A stretch of 64,000 bases of DNA from contig NC_052495.1 of the NCBI RefSeq assembly GCF_009730915.1, forward strand, positions 434,001 through 498,000, in the 5' to 3' direction. Under the pieces are notes generated by a model. It worked only from the letters and a program-made list of their open reading frames with translations, was not told the DNA's origin and ran no database searches. Positions 22,430 through 35,900 of the stretch are shown one piece after another (within the stretch, counting starts at the first letter, position 1; each line of letters begins with the position of its first letter). The translations under genes were made by a program, and so were the position numbers. The stretch is from Dioscorea cayenensis subsp. rotundata. Lineage: Eukaryota > Streptophyta > Magnoliopsida > Dioscoreales > Dioscoreaceae.

Positions 22430-23018
22430 AAGAAAGTTCGGGGGTTGGAGTCCGTGTCGGTCTTATGGTCGGGGAAGCAGTGGAGATCGTCTTGTTGAGA
22501 AAATCAATCGGACGTCGGAGGAGAAGAGCGGCTGGTCCGGTTGAGAAGACATAGAGACTTCGGGGAAGTGGTAGAATTAGTCCGGTAGAGAAGATCTTCT
22601 AGTTCCGGTTGAGAAGACTGAGAGACAAGCAAGAAGCTGTGATGGTGATGATTTCGGAGAGACAAACGAGTGGCGGTGATGATCACGGCGGCAGAAGTAG
22701 AGCAACAGAGGTGTTGCCCGTACAGATGGGTGTCAGAGATAGTGGTCAGTGCGAAACAAAACAGTCAAGGAGAGTACAAAGGAGAAGCAAAACAAAATGC
22801 TCGTTGGAGAGCAACAAAACAAACAAACGGACGGATCAACAATCCGGCGAAATTGGCCGGTGACCGGCATCTGATACCATGATAGAAGATGAAGATAAGT
22901 ATTTAGCCAACCCACAATAGATGACCCCTTTGGGTCATATTTATAGAATCAATAAATATACAAGTATAACTATACATATACATACACAATGTACATACAT
23001 CAAAATATATATCTAACA
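22430..23018 (-). mobile_element. Copia-like LTR retrotransposon fragment (fossil)
   Basis: On the minus strand a 139-bp LTR-like segment (22880-23018) begins TGTTAG and ends CTATCA. It is followed directly by a Met-tRNA-type primer-binding site TGGTATCAGA and about 450 bp of GC-richer leader running to about 22430. No second LTR and no gag-pol coding region were found nearby, so this is a broken 5' remnant. The inner boundary is approximate. Confidence 0.65.
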
Positions 23019-23740
23019 GTTATTACGGTGAAACTCAATGCTGAGAGAAATGAGAAAAATAAGTGAAATTAATCTTAGAGCAAACCAATTTTTTCTTATA
23101 AAATTAAAGCACCAAGGAAATTATATTAGTGTTGTTGTAAAAAAAAAACATGAAATTATATCAATAATCATCTCTTGTGATGTAAGAATATTTTAGTCAT
23201 TACATTATTAAAACTCTAGATTAATCTAGTCATTTCATTTTTTTTTTTTTAATTTATAAGAAAAAGAACAGTTTGCCTATTTAGTAAACAAAACATTTAT
23301 GAATTAATATAAAAACAATGAATTTTGTTTGGCAACAAATGAATAATATCACTATATCAGTGAGTTTATTACATATTAAAAATAAATACTGAATCATAAT
23401 AAATCCATAAAGTATGAAAAGAATAAAAAACTTTTATAATGATGGAGCATCCGAGCATGGTCCATGCTCTATGGATGATGATTTACTTCTCTGGAAGACG
23501 TCTCTCAATTGTGTGCTTTTTTCTTGATATGATATTTTTGCAAATATGTCCAAATTTTCATTTTCAATTTTCATGAATCCAACCTGGCTCATTGAGTTGA
23601 ACAGCAACAAATATATATATATAAAATTCACAAAATATTAGGTTAAGCTATGCATGGTGTTTATATCGTGCTGCAATACTGTACAAAAATAATATTGTAC
23701 TATTTTGTACTATTCATCAGGTCTTTAGTGGAAGGAACCG
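23019..23740. other. Intergenic AT-rich spacer
   Basis: No gene or bounded element seen. Confidence 0.5.
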
Positions 23741-23900
23741 TATTCTCCACCCTTTTAGAATTGCAAGATAGAGAGGATTTACCATTGTGGAATTGTCACT
23801 GATATATCATCTTGGGTGCACGTGATATGTCTTAATTATCTGCTGTTAGCCCGCCTCACATGGTAAATTTTTATGAGATCATTAAGCCACTGTAATTAAT
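23741..23900 (+). repeat. Dispersed repeat, copy 1
   Basis: About 160 bp alignable to 42191-42355. Shared blocks are 'gatttaccattgtgg', 'atatatcat.ttgg' and 'gttagcccgcctcacatgg' followed by 'taaatttttatgagatcattaa'. I recognise no family, and no terminal repeats are visible. Confidence 0.65.
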
Positions 23901-25139
23901 GTTCTATTGTATTTATCTGTTTTTTTTTTTACATTTTTTATAGACAATGCTTATCGTCATTCGAAAAAAAAGACATAAATTTTAATTCATACTAGATGAG
24001 AACATAAATAAATAAAAATATTAATTTTTTTTAATGTGTTTAAAACTCAGTTCATATAAAATGATGACAATCATATGAATTGAAATAGTAAATCTTTTGG
24101 CTTGTACATGTCCCAATTGGTTTTACTTATATTCATTAAAAAAAAATCCTAAAAAAAAGTACAGAAGATATTGCTTTTGTATGATTGATGTGGAGTGGGT
24201 GTGGACAATGCATGAGTGGCATATAATTGGTTTCAGTGTGAAGTTATGGGACTATGTGGTTTTCTAGTTTTCTTTGAATTTGGTTAGGCTTATCTTGTGC
24301 ATCAAAACTCTGACACCTACTTGTTTGTTGTCGGTGATTGTGATATTATTATCTTTTATTTTTAGCTGTATGTTGGGCCAACTTAATATAAATCAAAGTT
24401 TAAAGTTCAATTAGGCCCCAAAAAAAAAAAACATCTTAATGAGTTAGTATTTACACGGTTTATTTTAATATGGAAGAGTAATGATATTAGGCCAACAATA
24501 CCTTAATTTATTGGTACCAAAAACAGAGATGCACAGAATGATAAAATACATGCATGCGCTTAGCACTTCTTTGTTAAAAAAAAATATTTATCTAATTGGA
24601 CAATCTGAATTCCTTCAAAGATTTATAATTTATTTATATTTATCAACATAAATAGTTGATATTTCATCTTTCTCCTAACTCAATAATCAAGAGTTGAACC
24701 TTATTTGTGGCTATTCACATTTCTCTGATTTCAAATAAAGTTTGGCAATCTAATGAGTGGACCTCTTGCCTACTCTAATAATCACATCTCATGCACAAAA
24801 ATGAAAGGTTTCAAAAAGAATTATATAAATATATCTATATATATGCAACACATGAATTTAAAATAATAAATTTGATTTAAAGTGGTTGTCCATTGAGATT
24901 GAAGACACACCATGTTCTTTCTTTTCATCGACATCTTGAGTTCATGTGGATATCAAGACAAGAGTGAAGTGATCAACTTTTCATCCTCTAAAGACGTGTA
25001 CATCATATCATCATACAATTTGTTTGTGATCATAATGTTTGAATATATATATATTTTTTTTCATACAAAGACTTCTTTTCATTTGAGATTGAATCTTTTG
25101 CCTACGAATTGAATAGAGAAAAGAAAAAACATGGTAGAA
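23901..25139. other. Intergenic, including UBP27 3' flank
   Basis: AT-rich with poly-A/T runs. The part next to 25140 is probably the 3' UTR of the minus-strand UBP27-like gene. Confidence 0.5.
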
Positions 25140-28100
25140 TTATAAGTGTTCTTCAAGTCTTTCATAGAAAAGCAAGCTTGCTTCTGCAGTAAAAACAGCT
25201 TCTTCTGAGACTCTTGATACTTTATCATCTGATATGTACAGCCATTGCTGTCCCGGGGTTTCACTGCAGGCGGAATCAAATGATACTCTCCGATAAACTG
25301 CATAATGACCGCTTTCCGGCCTTCCATAGTGTTCAACAACCGATGAAAGGTGATACTGAATTTTCCTTGAAGAACTTGATGAACCACCACTGATTAGCTG
25401 AAACCAGAAGTTGAACTCATACATTTAAGTTTTTCATCAGATATAAATTGTGCATATAAGCATTGGATCAAGAAGTGAAACTCACTGGTTTGATGGAATC
25501 AGGAACAACATCGCTTTTGCTGAAGGGATAATCAGTATGTGAATCACAGAAAGAATTTTGCATCTTATTCTTAAGTGAAGCTTCTCGAGCGATGTTTTCA
25601 CCAGAGATTTTGTAAATTTGTGACAGCATTTGCATTTTCCATTGCATATGTGTTGGCAACAGATGCTGTGGGCCTATTCCTCGTTTGCTTGTATTTTCGA
25701 AAAAAGTTTGTTGTTCCATTTCTATTGCGACTTCGGTGAATGGGAACAAGTCCAGGACTTGGGGAAACGAAATGTATCCCTGCAATTAAAACAATATTGT
25801 TTCATATATACAAGAAAAGGCGAAGAAGTCAATATTGCTCTCCTGTGTTTTGAAGAAAATATTACAGACCTGAAGCTTAATTAAATCACCATCCGAGCTC
25901 ATGGAGGCACGTTGCAGATGGATGCACAAAATCTGCAATTGGAATCAAGAACATTCAGCATGAATTTATTTTAAAATAGTTATAGGACTTATTATGGTGT
26001 CCAGAGCTCTTCCAGGCTTTATTCTGCAGCCAAGGCTGGGTTTTCAGACTGAGTGGAGAAGCCCAGTGACAGTTCTAATGGTTGTAGTAGTTGATGAAAA
26101 GAAATGTGTATTTGAAGAGTTATATATATATATATACATAAAAGGATAGAGGTAGAAGACACTAGGAGCCTACAACTCCATACCTTTGGACAACGAGCAA
26201 TTCTTAGACGCTTTACAGCATCTGAAAAACCATTCCACATCACTTCTTCTGGAAGAAAAAGGCTCTTGCAATCACAAGAATCAATTTTGACACAGTTGCT
26301 GATGGTTTCCATCTTTTCCTGGATGAGCCAATTTAAAAAATCAGCACTTCTCAAGAGCTAAAGATTAAGAGTTGTAAGATTGTTATGGTATATTCCTATT
26401 TATTGCTGACAATAGGGACATCTTTACCTCGTCTTTTTGACTTTTTGAGGACAAATATTTCATAGCAGAATCATGCCAGCATCGGCCACAACGATAATTC
26501 TCTACGTGCTCTGGTGCAATGAAATGTTTAATGCAATCAACCAATGTACAACCATCAACCTAAAATTAACAGCGGAAAGCAAAGGAGTGATCATTAAAAT
26601 GTTGAAAATATATAGAACCAATAATAAGCAGTGCCTAATGTACATACCACATCTGAGATTTTAGCCTGCAAAGGGGTGAGAGGGAGGCAGTGGAAGGACT
26701 CAATATCCATTGAGAGCTGGAGTTATAAGCAAACAAAATATAAAACAAACAAACAAAGAGGAATAGCTCCCACCGATAAAGGAATCTCATATTACAGATA
26801 TGATATAGAATTTCATTGGCATATCAAACATTTATATTCAGGATAAAGTCAGAAAACAATGATCACAAACACAAACAAAGATGGCACAACACATGGAAAA
26901 GGAAATGGATGAGAGGTAGGGTGTGCACATAACATCCACAGATGAAAGAAATCTTTGCCTCAGAAACTACAGTTTTGCATAACAATAAACAGTCAAAGTG
27001 TTTATGATAACATTACCACAGATGAACAACTTCTACAGACCAAAATGCTACTGATAGTTCCGGCAAGTGGTCCAATGTAATGTTTTCGCCATTGTGCACA
27101 ATCACTCAGACCTTCCCTTATTGGCTGATGAATCCTTGAAGGCAAAGACACAATGTCTGCCAAAGAACTGTCAAGCGGCACATAGTACTGTAAAACTTCC
27201 TCTTCCAATGAAGATAAAAGATGAAGAAATGCTTCAGCAGCATCCTGAATAAGAAATATGACAATAGTTCAGGTGGAGCAAGGGAAAAACTGATAAAAAA
27301 TCCGGCTTCAAAACCATGGTAGATTTCACCTGCTGTCTTGTTAAATTAAAGCTGCTGACATAGTTGCCCATTGCTAGCATCACCTTTCGTGGGTTAAGCA
27401 CAGTCTTTTCATCTCGAACAACACATAGATCTAAATAACAGAAAACCTTATCAAATTGTAGCAGCTGGTCTTTCTATGGTAAACAGGATATGCTCACGCC
27501 AACTTCAGCGGCATGCATAAGTGGCAGCATGAACCATTTATTCACGTAAAGATAGATACACTAAATGGTCCTTAGTCCTTAGTCCTCACTATGTCTATCA
27601 AGCTGAATTATTGTCAGTAGATGAGAAGAGCAGACTTTAACCTATAGCAAGCATTTTGGAAAGAACACAGCCAGTGGAAGATACCTTTCCTCAAAGACTA
27701 CCTTCCAATAGTGAAGTTAAAGCAACTCTGAGGGGCATCTTTTCAGGCTTTTGATCCAACAACAGATCACCATCGATCAGTATATCTTGAAGAAAGGGAT
27801 AGAAACAGCTACAGCTAGCTAGTGCCTGTTAGCAATTCAATTGTCAGTAAAGAAAAAAACTTAAGAGTGAAAAAAGGGCAGAGAATTCAGCATCATATTT
27901 TGGAATGGAAGGTTAAGCCTTAAAAACTTCTTAAGCATAGCAACATGTGCTTACCCTTAGGTTGATAGAATTCAACAATGTTAAGATTAAAGAATTCACG
28001 GGGGAGAACAGTGGCAAGGGATCTGCTTTTCACACAATTAGCAAACTATAGCATTTGAAGCATGTCTTTAGGTTCCTAAAAGTATATGGAGCAGAACAAA

Positions 28101-29203
28101 TTATATCTCAGATGCAAAAAGGTATGAGACATTACAAATTAATCAAGAATCTTGAGCATATGTATTAAACAAAGAAATTGATTCATAATAAAATAGATAC
28201 ACCAACAATGATTTCTCAACATCAAAAAGGAGAATCTCATTCCTTGAAATGCACAAACTAATTACTTAATTGTTTGCACATGCTTGTAGTTTAATGATTG
28301 AACCTGGATTCTTTGGATGATATTTTGACTTGAAAAAAAAAATCAGCATATAATTTGAATCAAGCTTGCACACAAAGTGAAAAATGACAGAAAAGTCAGT
28401 ATCATATTTTGGAATGGAAGTCTATTATTTAAGCCTTAAAAAATTTCTTAAGCATAGCAGCTAGTGCTTACTGTTAGGTTGATAGAATTCAACAATGTTA
28501 AGATTAAAGAATGTCATGGGGAGAATAGTGGCAAGGCATCTGCTTTTCACACAATTAGCAAATTATAGAATTTGAAGCAAGTCATTAGGTTCCTAAAATT
28601 ATATGCAGCAGAACAAATTATATCTCCGGTGCCACAACATATGAGACATTATAAATTAATTAAGAAACTTGGGAATATGTATTAAACAAAGATATTGATT
28701 CATAATAAAATACATACACCATCAATAATTACTCAACATCAAATAAGGAGAATCTCATTCCTTGAAATGTACAAATTAACTACTTAATCGTTTGCAACAT
28801 GCTTGTAGTCTAACAATTGAATCTGCATTCTTAGGGTGGCTAGAAAAAGCAACATCATCTTATAATTTGAATCAAGAGTACATACAAAGTGATTTTTTTA
28901 GATGAAACTTACCTGCATGATTACATTTAAGAAACAGTTACTTCCAAGATTTTGCAGTCCGGCAACATAGTATATGAACTCAGAAGAGCCCTTTTGTCCA
29001 GAAGCACCTGGAATGTCCGACCATCCAAAGTACCCTTTCCGGATAGCCACACATAGACCAGCCACTCCCACTCCAACCCCAACAAGAATAACCACAACTT
29101 GATGAAATTGAGGAGACAGCCCCTTACAAAGAGATAGTACATCACAGCCATGCTTGAGTTTGTTTAACAGATGATGGACGCTTATTTGCCTTTTCTGCAT
29201 CAT
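25140..29203 (-). CDS. UBP27: Ubiquitin C-terminal hydrolase, UBP27-like
   Basis: Cysteine deubiquitinase of the USP family, 564 residues from ten coding exons: 28913-29203, 27702-27825, 27330-27430, 27017-27244, 26648-26716, 26428-26559, 26184-26318, 25870-25932, 25486-25779 and 25140-25397. One hydrophobic helix at residues 36-54 precedes the catalytic domain, as in Arabidopsis UBP27, which sits in the mitochondrial outer membrane. The Cys box GLQNLGSNCFLN places the nucleophile at C90, and the His box HYGRPESGHY places H510. Two CxxC pairs (CRSC in exon 4, CGRC at 295-298) match the USP zinc ribbon. The start is ATG 29201-29203, and a non-coding first exon with donor GTAAGG near 29874 is likely. 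Intron 1 of the coding part holds a 509-bp tandem duplication. Confidence 0.93.
27883..28900. repeat. Intronic tandem duplication, 509-bp period
   Basis: Two units (about 27883-28391 and 28392-28900) in the UBP27-like intron, opening with 'atcatattttggaatggaag' and sharing 'aggttgatagaattcaacaatgttaag' and 'gcttttcacacaattagcaaa' to the end. About 85-90% identity by eye, with small indels. Confidence 0.85.
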
Positions 29204-31036
29204 AGCATCAAAAGGCAACTTGTTCCTTCAAATCCTTATGCTTGCAATAGTCCAAAAATTATTCTGACAAACAATTACAGTTTTAAAAACACCATTAACA
29301 CCTAACAATTCATCCATTTATCAAGGCAAAATCAATGTCAGTAAAATCAATGCCCTATTTTCCAAGCAAAAATTGCTATTCCAACTGACTAATACCGTAA
29401 AGCGGGGATCATAAGTTCAAAAAAATATAATTTATTTGAAGAATTTTAGACAAACATGCAAATTTAAACAACTTTCCATCATTCTCAACCTGCAACCTAA
29501 ACCTCATACAGTTAAAAACATGAGTTTCCTCTGCATTTTCTTCCCACATACTCTCCATTTAAGAATCCCAAACATGATGATAAACTCCAAAAACTTTTTT
29601 TTAATAACACAAACTTCAAAAACATTAATTCCATATGAATTCCATATCAAAGCATAATCAACAGCCAAAATCTTTAACAATTTCTCTTAAAAAAAAAAAA
29701 TTTGATTTCCAAAACACAATAAATATCCAAAAAAATTACAGTTTGCGATTATAATCTGCGAACAAACAAACACTCAAACAAATTCCTAATCCTATGATTT
29801 CCAATTCCCTGCAAGCATAAACAAGAAACTCAAAGCTAAAGCTGAAGATCAACAAAGAAATCCTTACCCGCAGAGATGAAATCGAAAACACAAACGAGCT
29901 GCAATAAAAACCCTACTTTGCTTCACCATTCACTCCTCTGCCGCCTTCGCTGCGCCTCTAGATAGACTTATTCGGAAATACCCAGAAAACGAGGGTTTAA
30001 ATATAAATAAATATAATTTTTTCAAATACACCCCTATAAAAACTGATAACTAAACTTCATATTCTCAGACCGCCAAGTCATCTGTAGACTTTTTGCAAAT
30101 ATATCCTTAAAAAAATTAATTTCATGAAAAACCTTCTGATGTATTTTTTAACCTCATAATAAGAAGCCTATTAGCTCATCCTTAATTTTATAATTAATTA
30201 ATATGTTCAAAAAATTATCTGTTAGTTTATTTGAAGAACAAAGATATTTTGTTAATGTTCAATTTTAAAATAAACATAAAAATATAGAATAATTGAAGTT
30301 TTAAAAATTATTTTTAAATTAAAATTATTAAGATTGATTTTTTGTATTCATTTATTAATTATTTCTTTCTTATTATCTTGGATTGTTTAAAAATGACTAA
30401 ATATTTATAACATTATTTTTTTTATTTTTTTGATAATGAAGAATTAAATACAAGCTAAATTTTTCACGAGTAATGTATGTTTTTTTTTAATTCATTTGTT
30501 ATTTATTATTTATATTTGGATAAGGTGGTTGGAATGCACAATGTGATATATCACTATCATTGTCATCATTGTCAATAGTTTTGCTCCGCCGAAAATTGGG
30601 AAAAAACATATAATTGGATATTTTTATTGGTATATCTCACCCTCATTATCAACTAAATTTTGTCACATTGACATTTAATAATAAAATAAATAATATTTTA
30701 TAATTTGCTTCAATATATTGGCATTATATTATATATATAATGGATAAACCAAATTGATTAAAGAAAAATAGATAAAAAAAATGAGCAATCAAAAAATTAA
30801 TAGTCCATTAGTACTTGATCTTATTGAAAAAAAAAACGAAGATGAGATATTCAAAAAGTTTTGAATTTAAGACTCGTTGAAAACAATAATGGTAATGGAT
30901 CATTGGGTGTATTGAATGGATAATTAATTCTCACTCACTACCTGTTTGTCATTTTCAACCGATTGGATAATTAATTCCCGCTCACTGCATGTTTGTCATT
31001 TTCGTAAAAAACAATAAATAAAAACTACTTTCTTAT
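29204..31036. other. UBP27 5' leader, promoter and AT-rich spacer
   Basis: The minus-strand sequence near 29875-29960 looks like a non-coding first exon spliced to just upstream of the ATG. The rest is AT-rich. A roughly 45-bp tandem duplication ('ggataattaattctcactcact') lies at about 30919-31003. Confidence 0.5.
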
Positions 31037-31368
31037 GTCTTGTTTGGATTGACTTATTAAAAAAGTGTTCTTTTAAGTTCAGTAGAAGTGTTTTTGAAAA
31101 AAGTACTTCTCCAGATTAAGTTAAGCACTTTTTGTATTTTCTGTTTGGATTAGCTTTTATGTAGAAGAAGCTGTAAAAATAAGCTAAAAAAATAGTTTTT
31201 TTCATAAGCTGATTATGACTGCCATTTGAAAAAAATTGTTTTTCAGTTTTTTTTACAGCTTCTGCATTTTCAGAAAAGCCAATACAAACAACATTTTTGG
31301 AACCTAGAAGTGTTTAACTTATAAAAACACTTCTGGGTTTTTCAAAAACGAATCCAAACAAGGCCTTA
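31034..31368. mobile_element. MITE with TIR CTTGTTTGGATT, about 330 bp
   Basis: Inverted ends CTTGTTTGGATT (31039-31050) and AATCCAAACAAG (31351-31362), with further inverted similarity inside (agtgttcttttaag / cttataaaaacact, 'aagctgtaaaaa' / 'tttttacagctt'), so most of the element can fold back. The sequence style is hAT/Tourist-like. No clear target duplication could be fixed. Confidence 0.72.
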
Positions 31369-32540
31369 ATCATTCATTATAAATCAACAACTTAGATTGC
31401 TAACATTCTTTTTTTTTATATATAAATTAACTAATTCTGTTTATATTTTTTAATTCCTTTTTTTCCCTCTTCTCCATTTTTCCTACAAGCCAGACTAAAC
31501 CATCAATGAACTAATTAACTTAATAAGTACATAGAATGACAACAAGTTATGTATGAAATCTATTGAAGATTCCATTGGTTGTGTTTATCTTTGAACATGG
31601 AACTTTGAATACAACTCATTGACTGTTATATGACATTCAACAACCAACCAACCAAAACCTAAATTTTGGTATTCAATATAATTTGTTATAAATGTGTGGA
31701 CTAATGCTTAACAACTCCAAAATAATAATAAAAAAATAGTTTTCTTCATCATAGATACGCACATAAAAATCTTGGTTTTTTAAAAAATTAACCTTTTGTC
31801 TTTATATAAATTATCACAAGTGTATTGATGCAAATGATATGAACATTAACTAAAATAAGATAATTTTATCTAAATTAGAATTTTGAGACTCATGATATGA
31901 AAATACGAGGGACTATTTGGACAGTGAATTTATTTTTTATACAGAAGATTAAAAGTCCGGCTTGCTCTTAAAATATAGTTGTGTATTTAGTCAGTGTGTG
32001 AGTAAACGTATCTTATTCACATTGTCATATATATATATAATAATTCTTTTAAGACCTATCAATATTAACTTATATTCTGTATAAACATTAAAAATAAGAA
32101 CCAAATATCTAATTACTTATTATGGTCAGTTTAATATTTTTTATTCTAATTAAGAGACGCGCTTTATTCCAGAAAAAAATTAATACTCTTCTCATTATTA
32201 AATCTTATTTATTTTTTTACTTTAATTAATACATAACACATGAATAAAAGAAGGAGAATAAGCCAATTTGAATTATTTTTTTAATAAATTAATAGTTTAT
32301 TCACCTTATTCAAAAAAAAAAAAAAAGCCAATTTGGATGTTAATTTTATATAAATTTAATTCGGCTCTTAATCATACAACGAAAAGTTTATTCTGACCCT
32401 TTATTCTCTAAAATGAACACAAAATTTCAGGCATACGGGCCTTATTAACGGATTAATATGTAAAATAAAATATTTGGAGGATGTAATCACAAAATGCAAA
32501 ATTTAAAATATAAACAAAAGTGAAAGTGAAGGGGTTAAAA
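31369..32540. other. AT-rich spacer upstream of PAT gene
   Basis: No gene seen. GC content rises from about 32700, where the PAT leader begins. Confidence 0.5.
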
Positions 32541-32844
32541 GGAAAAAAAACCGCAAAGCCTACCACTTTGGAAAAGTCCACGAGAAGGACCTGCAAGGAA
32601 TAATAGCAGCAGGTGGAGGGTAAAATAGTCATATCACTCTCAAATTATACTAACGATAGTGAAATGTGGGAAACGTTTTCCACCTTTTTCCTGCTTATTT
32701 TCCCAAAATGCCCTCCTCGTTCAATCTCAACTCGAATTCCCAAAAAGCAAAAGAGAAGCCGAGAAAGGAACCCTTCCCTCCTCCTCCGCTCTTCGGTTCA
32801 CTCGCTTTCACGCCCTTTGCTTCGAATTCCAAGTTGGGAGTAGG

Positions 32845-32883
32845 ATGAGCGAGTTCTGGATCTTCGATTTGGTGCCGGCGTAG
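32845..32883 (+). promoter_or_regulatory. uORF in S-acyltransferase 5' leader
   Basis: A short frame ATG...TAG encoding MSEFWIFDLVPA ends 19 nt before the main ATG at 32903, with no splice site between them. It would be translated by scanning ribosomes and could lower main-frame output. Its effect is inferred only. Confidence 0.6.
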
Positions 32884-32902
32884 TGTCACTGCTTTGTTAC
32901 TG

Positions 32903-35900
32903 ATGGCCAAGCGCGTGTATGAAGTGTGGAAAGGGGGCAACGTGAGATTCTTCTTGGTTTTCTTGTTTTTCATCTGTTGGTTTTTTGGTTGTTGATTTGA
33001 TTGTGTTGTTTTAGCTTTGAAAGACTGGTTTTTTATGGATTTGAGAGATTGTTTTGCTGATTTGTGGTATTTGATTGTTGGTGGATTTTGATCTTGGTTT
33101 GGCTTGTGGGTTTGGTTGTTTGAGGACTTGTGAATTAGTTTTGTTTATTTGTGTGTTCAATTGGACGCGGCGCACGAGAAGTTGGGATTTTTATTACTGA
33201 GGATGCTTTGTGGCCTATTGAAGTAATTGGTTTTGAGATTGTTTGGGATATTTGTTTTCATTGTATTCTCGCCTTTTCTTTTAGTTTGGATCATGAGAAG
33301 TTGGGATTTTTGTTGCTGAATATGCTTCACCGGCCTTATAAATAACTTGTTTTAAGATTGCTTATGATGCTTGTTTTCATCAAATTCTTGCCTTTGCGTT
33401 TAGGACTTTGATTTTTCTTGTGTTTATGTTGCTTTGGATGTTGGCTAATCATGTTAGAGTGAGTGTTTTGTATTTGAGAGGTCTTAGGTTTTATTAGATT
33501 TGCAATGCATGAGATGACTTTTAACATTTATTTATATTCACTAAAATTATAGCAAGGCATCACCTTTGTTGTTTAAGTTCGTAGTTTGCTTTTTCCACTG
33601 ATGCTGTACCTCATTCTTTCCATGTCACGAGTAATTTTCTTTTCATGATTGCAACTTACAAACTGTTACAAAAAAGAATTTTGCTAAATTGTTTTTTTTT
33701 TCTCTGCTGTCCCTGATATATGAACTCAGATGACACCACTGCACACCATTTCAATTGTTTGGAAACATTTGTACATGATATAGTTTTGATGTGTGTTATA
33801 TTTCTCTCTGGCTTTCTGATTCATTTCTTTTGTCTTTTTTGCAGAAATTTCTCTTTAGTGGTAGGTTGATATTTGGACCTGATGCGAGATCACTGCTTAT
33901 CACCATCTCTCTTATTGTTGCCCCTGCTGCAATCTTCTGTGTGTTTGTCGCACGACATCTGCGCCACAAGTTTTCTCCACATGATGTGGGATACTCTATT
34001 CTGGCTGTTGCTATCGCTTTTACTATCTATGTTAGTTGCATTTTCTTCCTGCGAATATCTTTACATTGATATGGCTTGTGCCTTGTGCACCATGTCTCCA
34101 GTTATGGCCATTAATCCCTTTTCCCCTTTTTTCTTTTTTCTTGTTCATAATTAACTAGGTGCTGGTGCTGTTGTTGTTGACTTCAGCTCGAGATCCAGGT
34201 ATTGTTCCCCGTGCTTCACATCCTCCTGGGGAAGATTTCTCTTATGACACTTCAGTTCCTAATGAACCCGGTGGAAGACAAACTCCAAGTTTACAGTTTC
34301 CTCGTATCAGAGAGGAGATAGTAAATGGTGTACCTGTTAGAATAAAATATTGTGATACCTGCATGCTCTATCGGCCTCCTCGGTGTTCTCATTGTTCAAT
34401 TTGCAATAATTGTGTGGAGCGCTTTGATCATCATTGCCCTTGGGTTGGACAGTGCATTGGACAGGTACCAGTAACTGACTTATGGCAGCCAATCTCTCCT
34501 TCATCTGGAGCTGTATACGCAGATTATCTTGGTCCTCTAACTATTAAAGTTGATAGTTGCTTGGTCATTTGTTACATTACTTATAGTTGTCTATCTTGAT
34601 TGAAGATTATTTGTATGTCTCATTTATATCTTTTCTTCTACAAGACCTGCTTCTAGCTCTTAGAGCAATTCCCTTGGTAAAATTTCTTTCTTAGATTTTT
34701 TTATACAACCAACTTATCATGTAATTATTTAGGATCATACTGAGAGGATTTCTGCTATAAATTCTTATTGTGCAGAAATATGTTGTGATTGCTGACTAAT
34801 TCTTATCTGGTCATCATTGTTTTGGGCTTATATTTTCCAAACTTTGTAGACAGATTTTTGTCTAGTAATACGACATATAGCAGTGATGGTCTTCATTATC
34901 ATGATTTATGCTGTTTTTGGTTGCTCTTTAAAATGCCTCTTGGACGGAGGATTGTAAGCTGCATGATGAAATATATATCTATGCTTAGTGATCATTCACT
35001 GGTCTAGTTTTTGAACATCATTTCATACTTCTTCCATTCTAATAGGGTTTTCTTGTTTGCAGCGCAACTATCGCTACTTTTTCATGTTTGTATCATCTTC
35101 AACTCTTCTTTGCATCTATGTGTTTTCAATGTGCGCTCTGTACATCAAGTTTCTCATGGATGAGAATTATCCTACAGTATGGAAGGCACTGAAACACTCT
35201 CCTGCCTCTGTGTTTCTTATGATATATTGTTTTATTGCTCTGTGGTTTGTTGGTGGTCTCACTGGATTTCACTCATACCTAATCAGTACCAACCAGGTAT
35301 GAGTTATTAATTTTATTTTCTTCTTTCTTTGAGGTCCACTTGTTCCTGTTTAAATGATTGCATTCATGTTACAACATCATTTAAAATTTTAAACAGTGAT
35401 TGTTTATTATTGTGGATTGTTCTAGTAGGTAAATGGTTGTTTCTTTAAAGTTCATTTGTTCCTATGATGAAATGTTAAGCTTATTGAACTGCACGTTCAA
35501 TAATTCTTTTGTTTCTTCTCTTTCTCACTCCTATTGTTTTTGTTCTTTTTCTCTATTCCTTTTTTATTCCATGTATCTTTATTTATGATGAATGCTAGTA
35601 TATGGCTGACTCCATAAAGGCAATCAAAAGGCCACCCTGCCTAAGCACAGTTCTAGATTGTGATGTAGTCTCAATAGCAATGAGTTAAATAGCTGTATGA
35701 GTTTGCCCTGTGACTCTGTGAGCCATCATTTGCTGAACCTTTCTATTGACCTTGAGTTATAACAACTAACTTCTGGTGCTTAAGTAGGGACTTCAATTGA
35801 GATATATATATATATATATATATTCTCAATAAACAGCAAATTGCCTGTGACTGTTATCCAGATGGTTTACTTGTATCTAAATGTATTCCTATGTCTGTTA

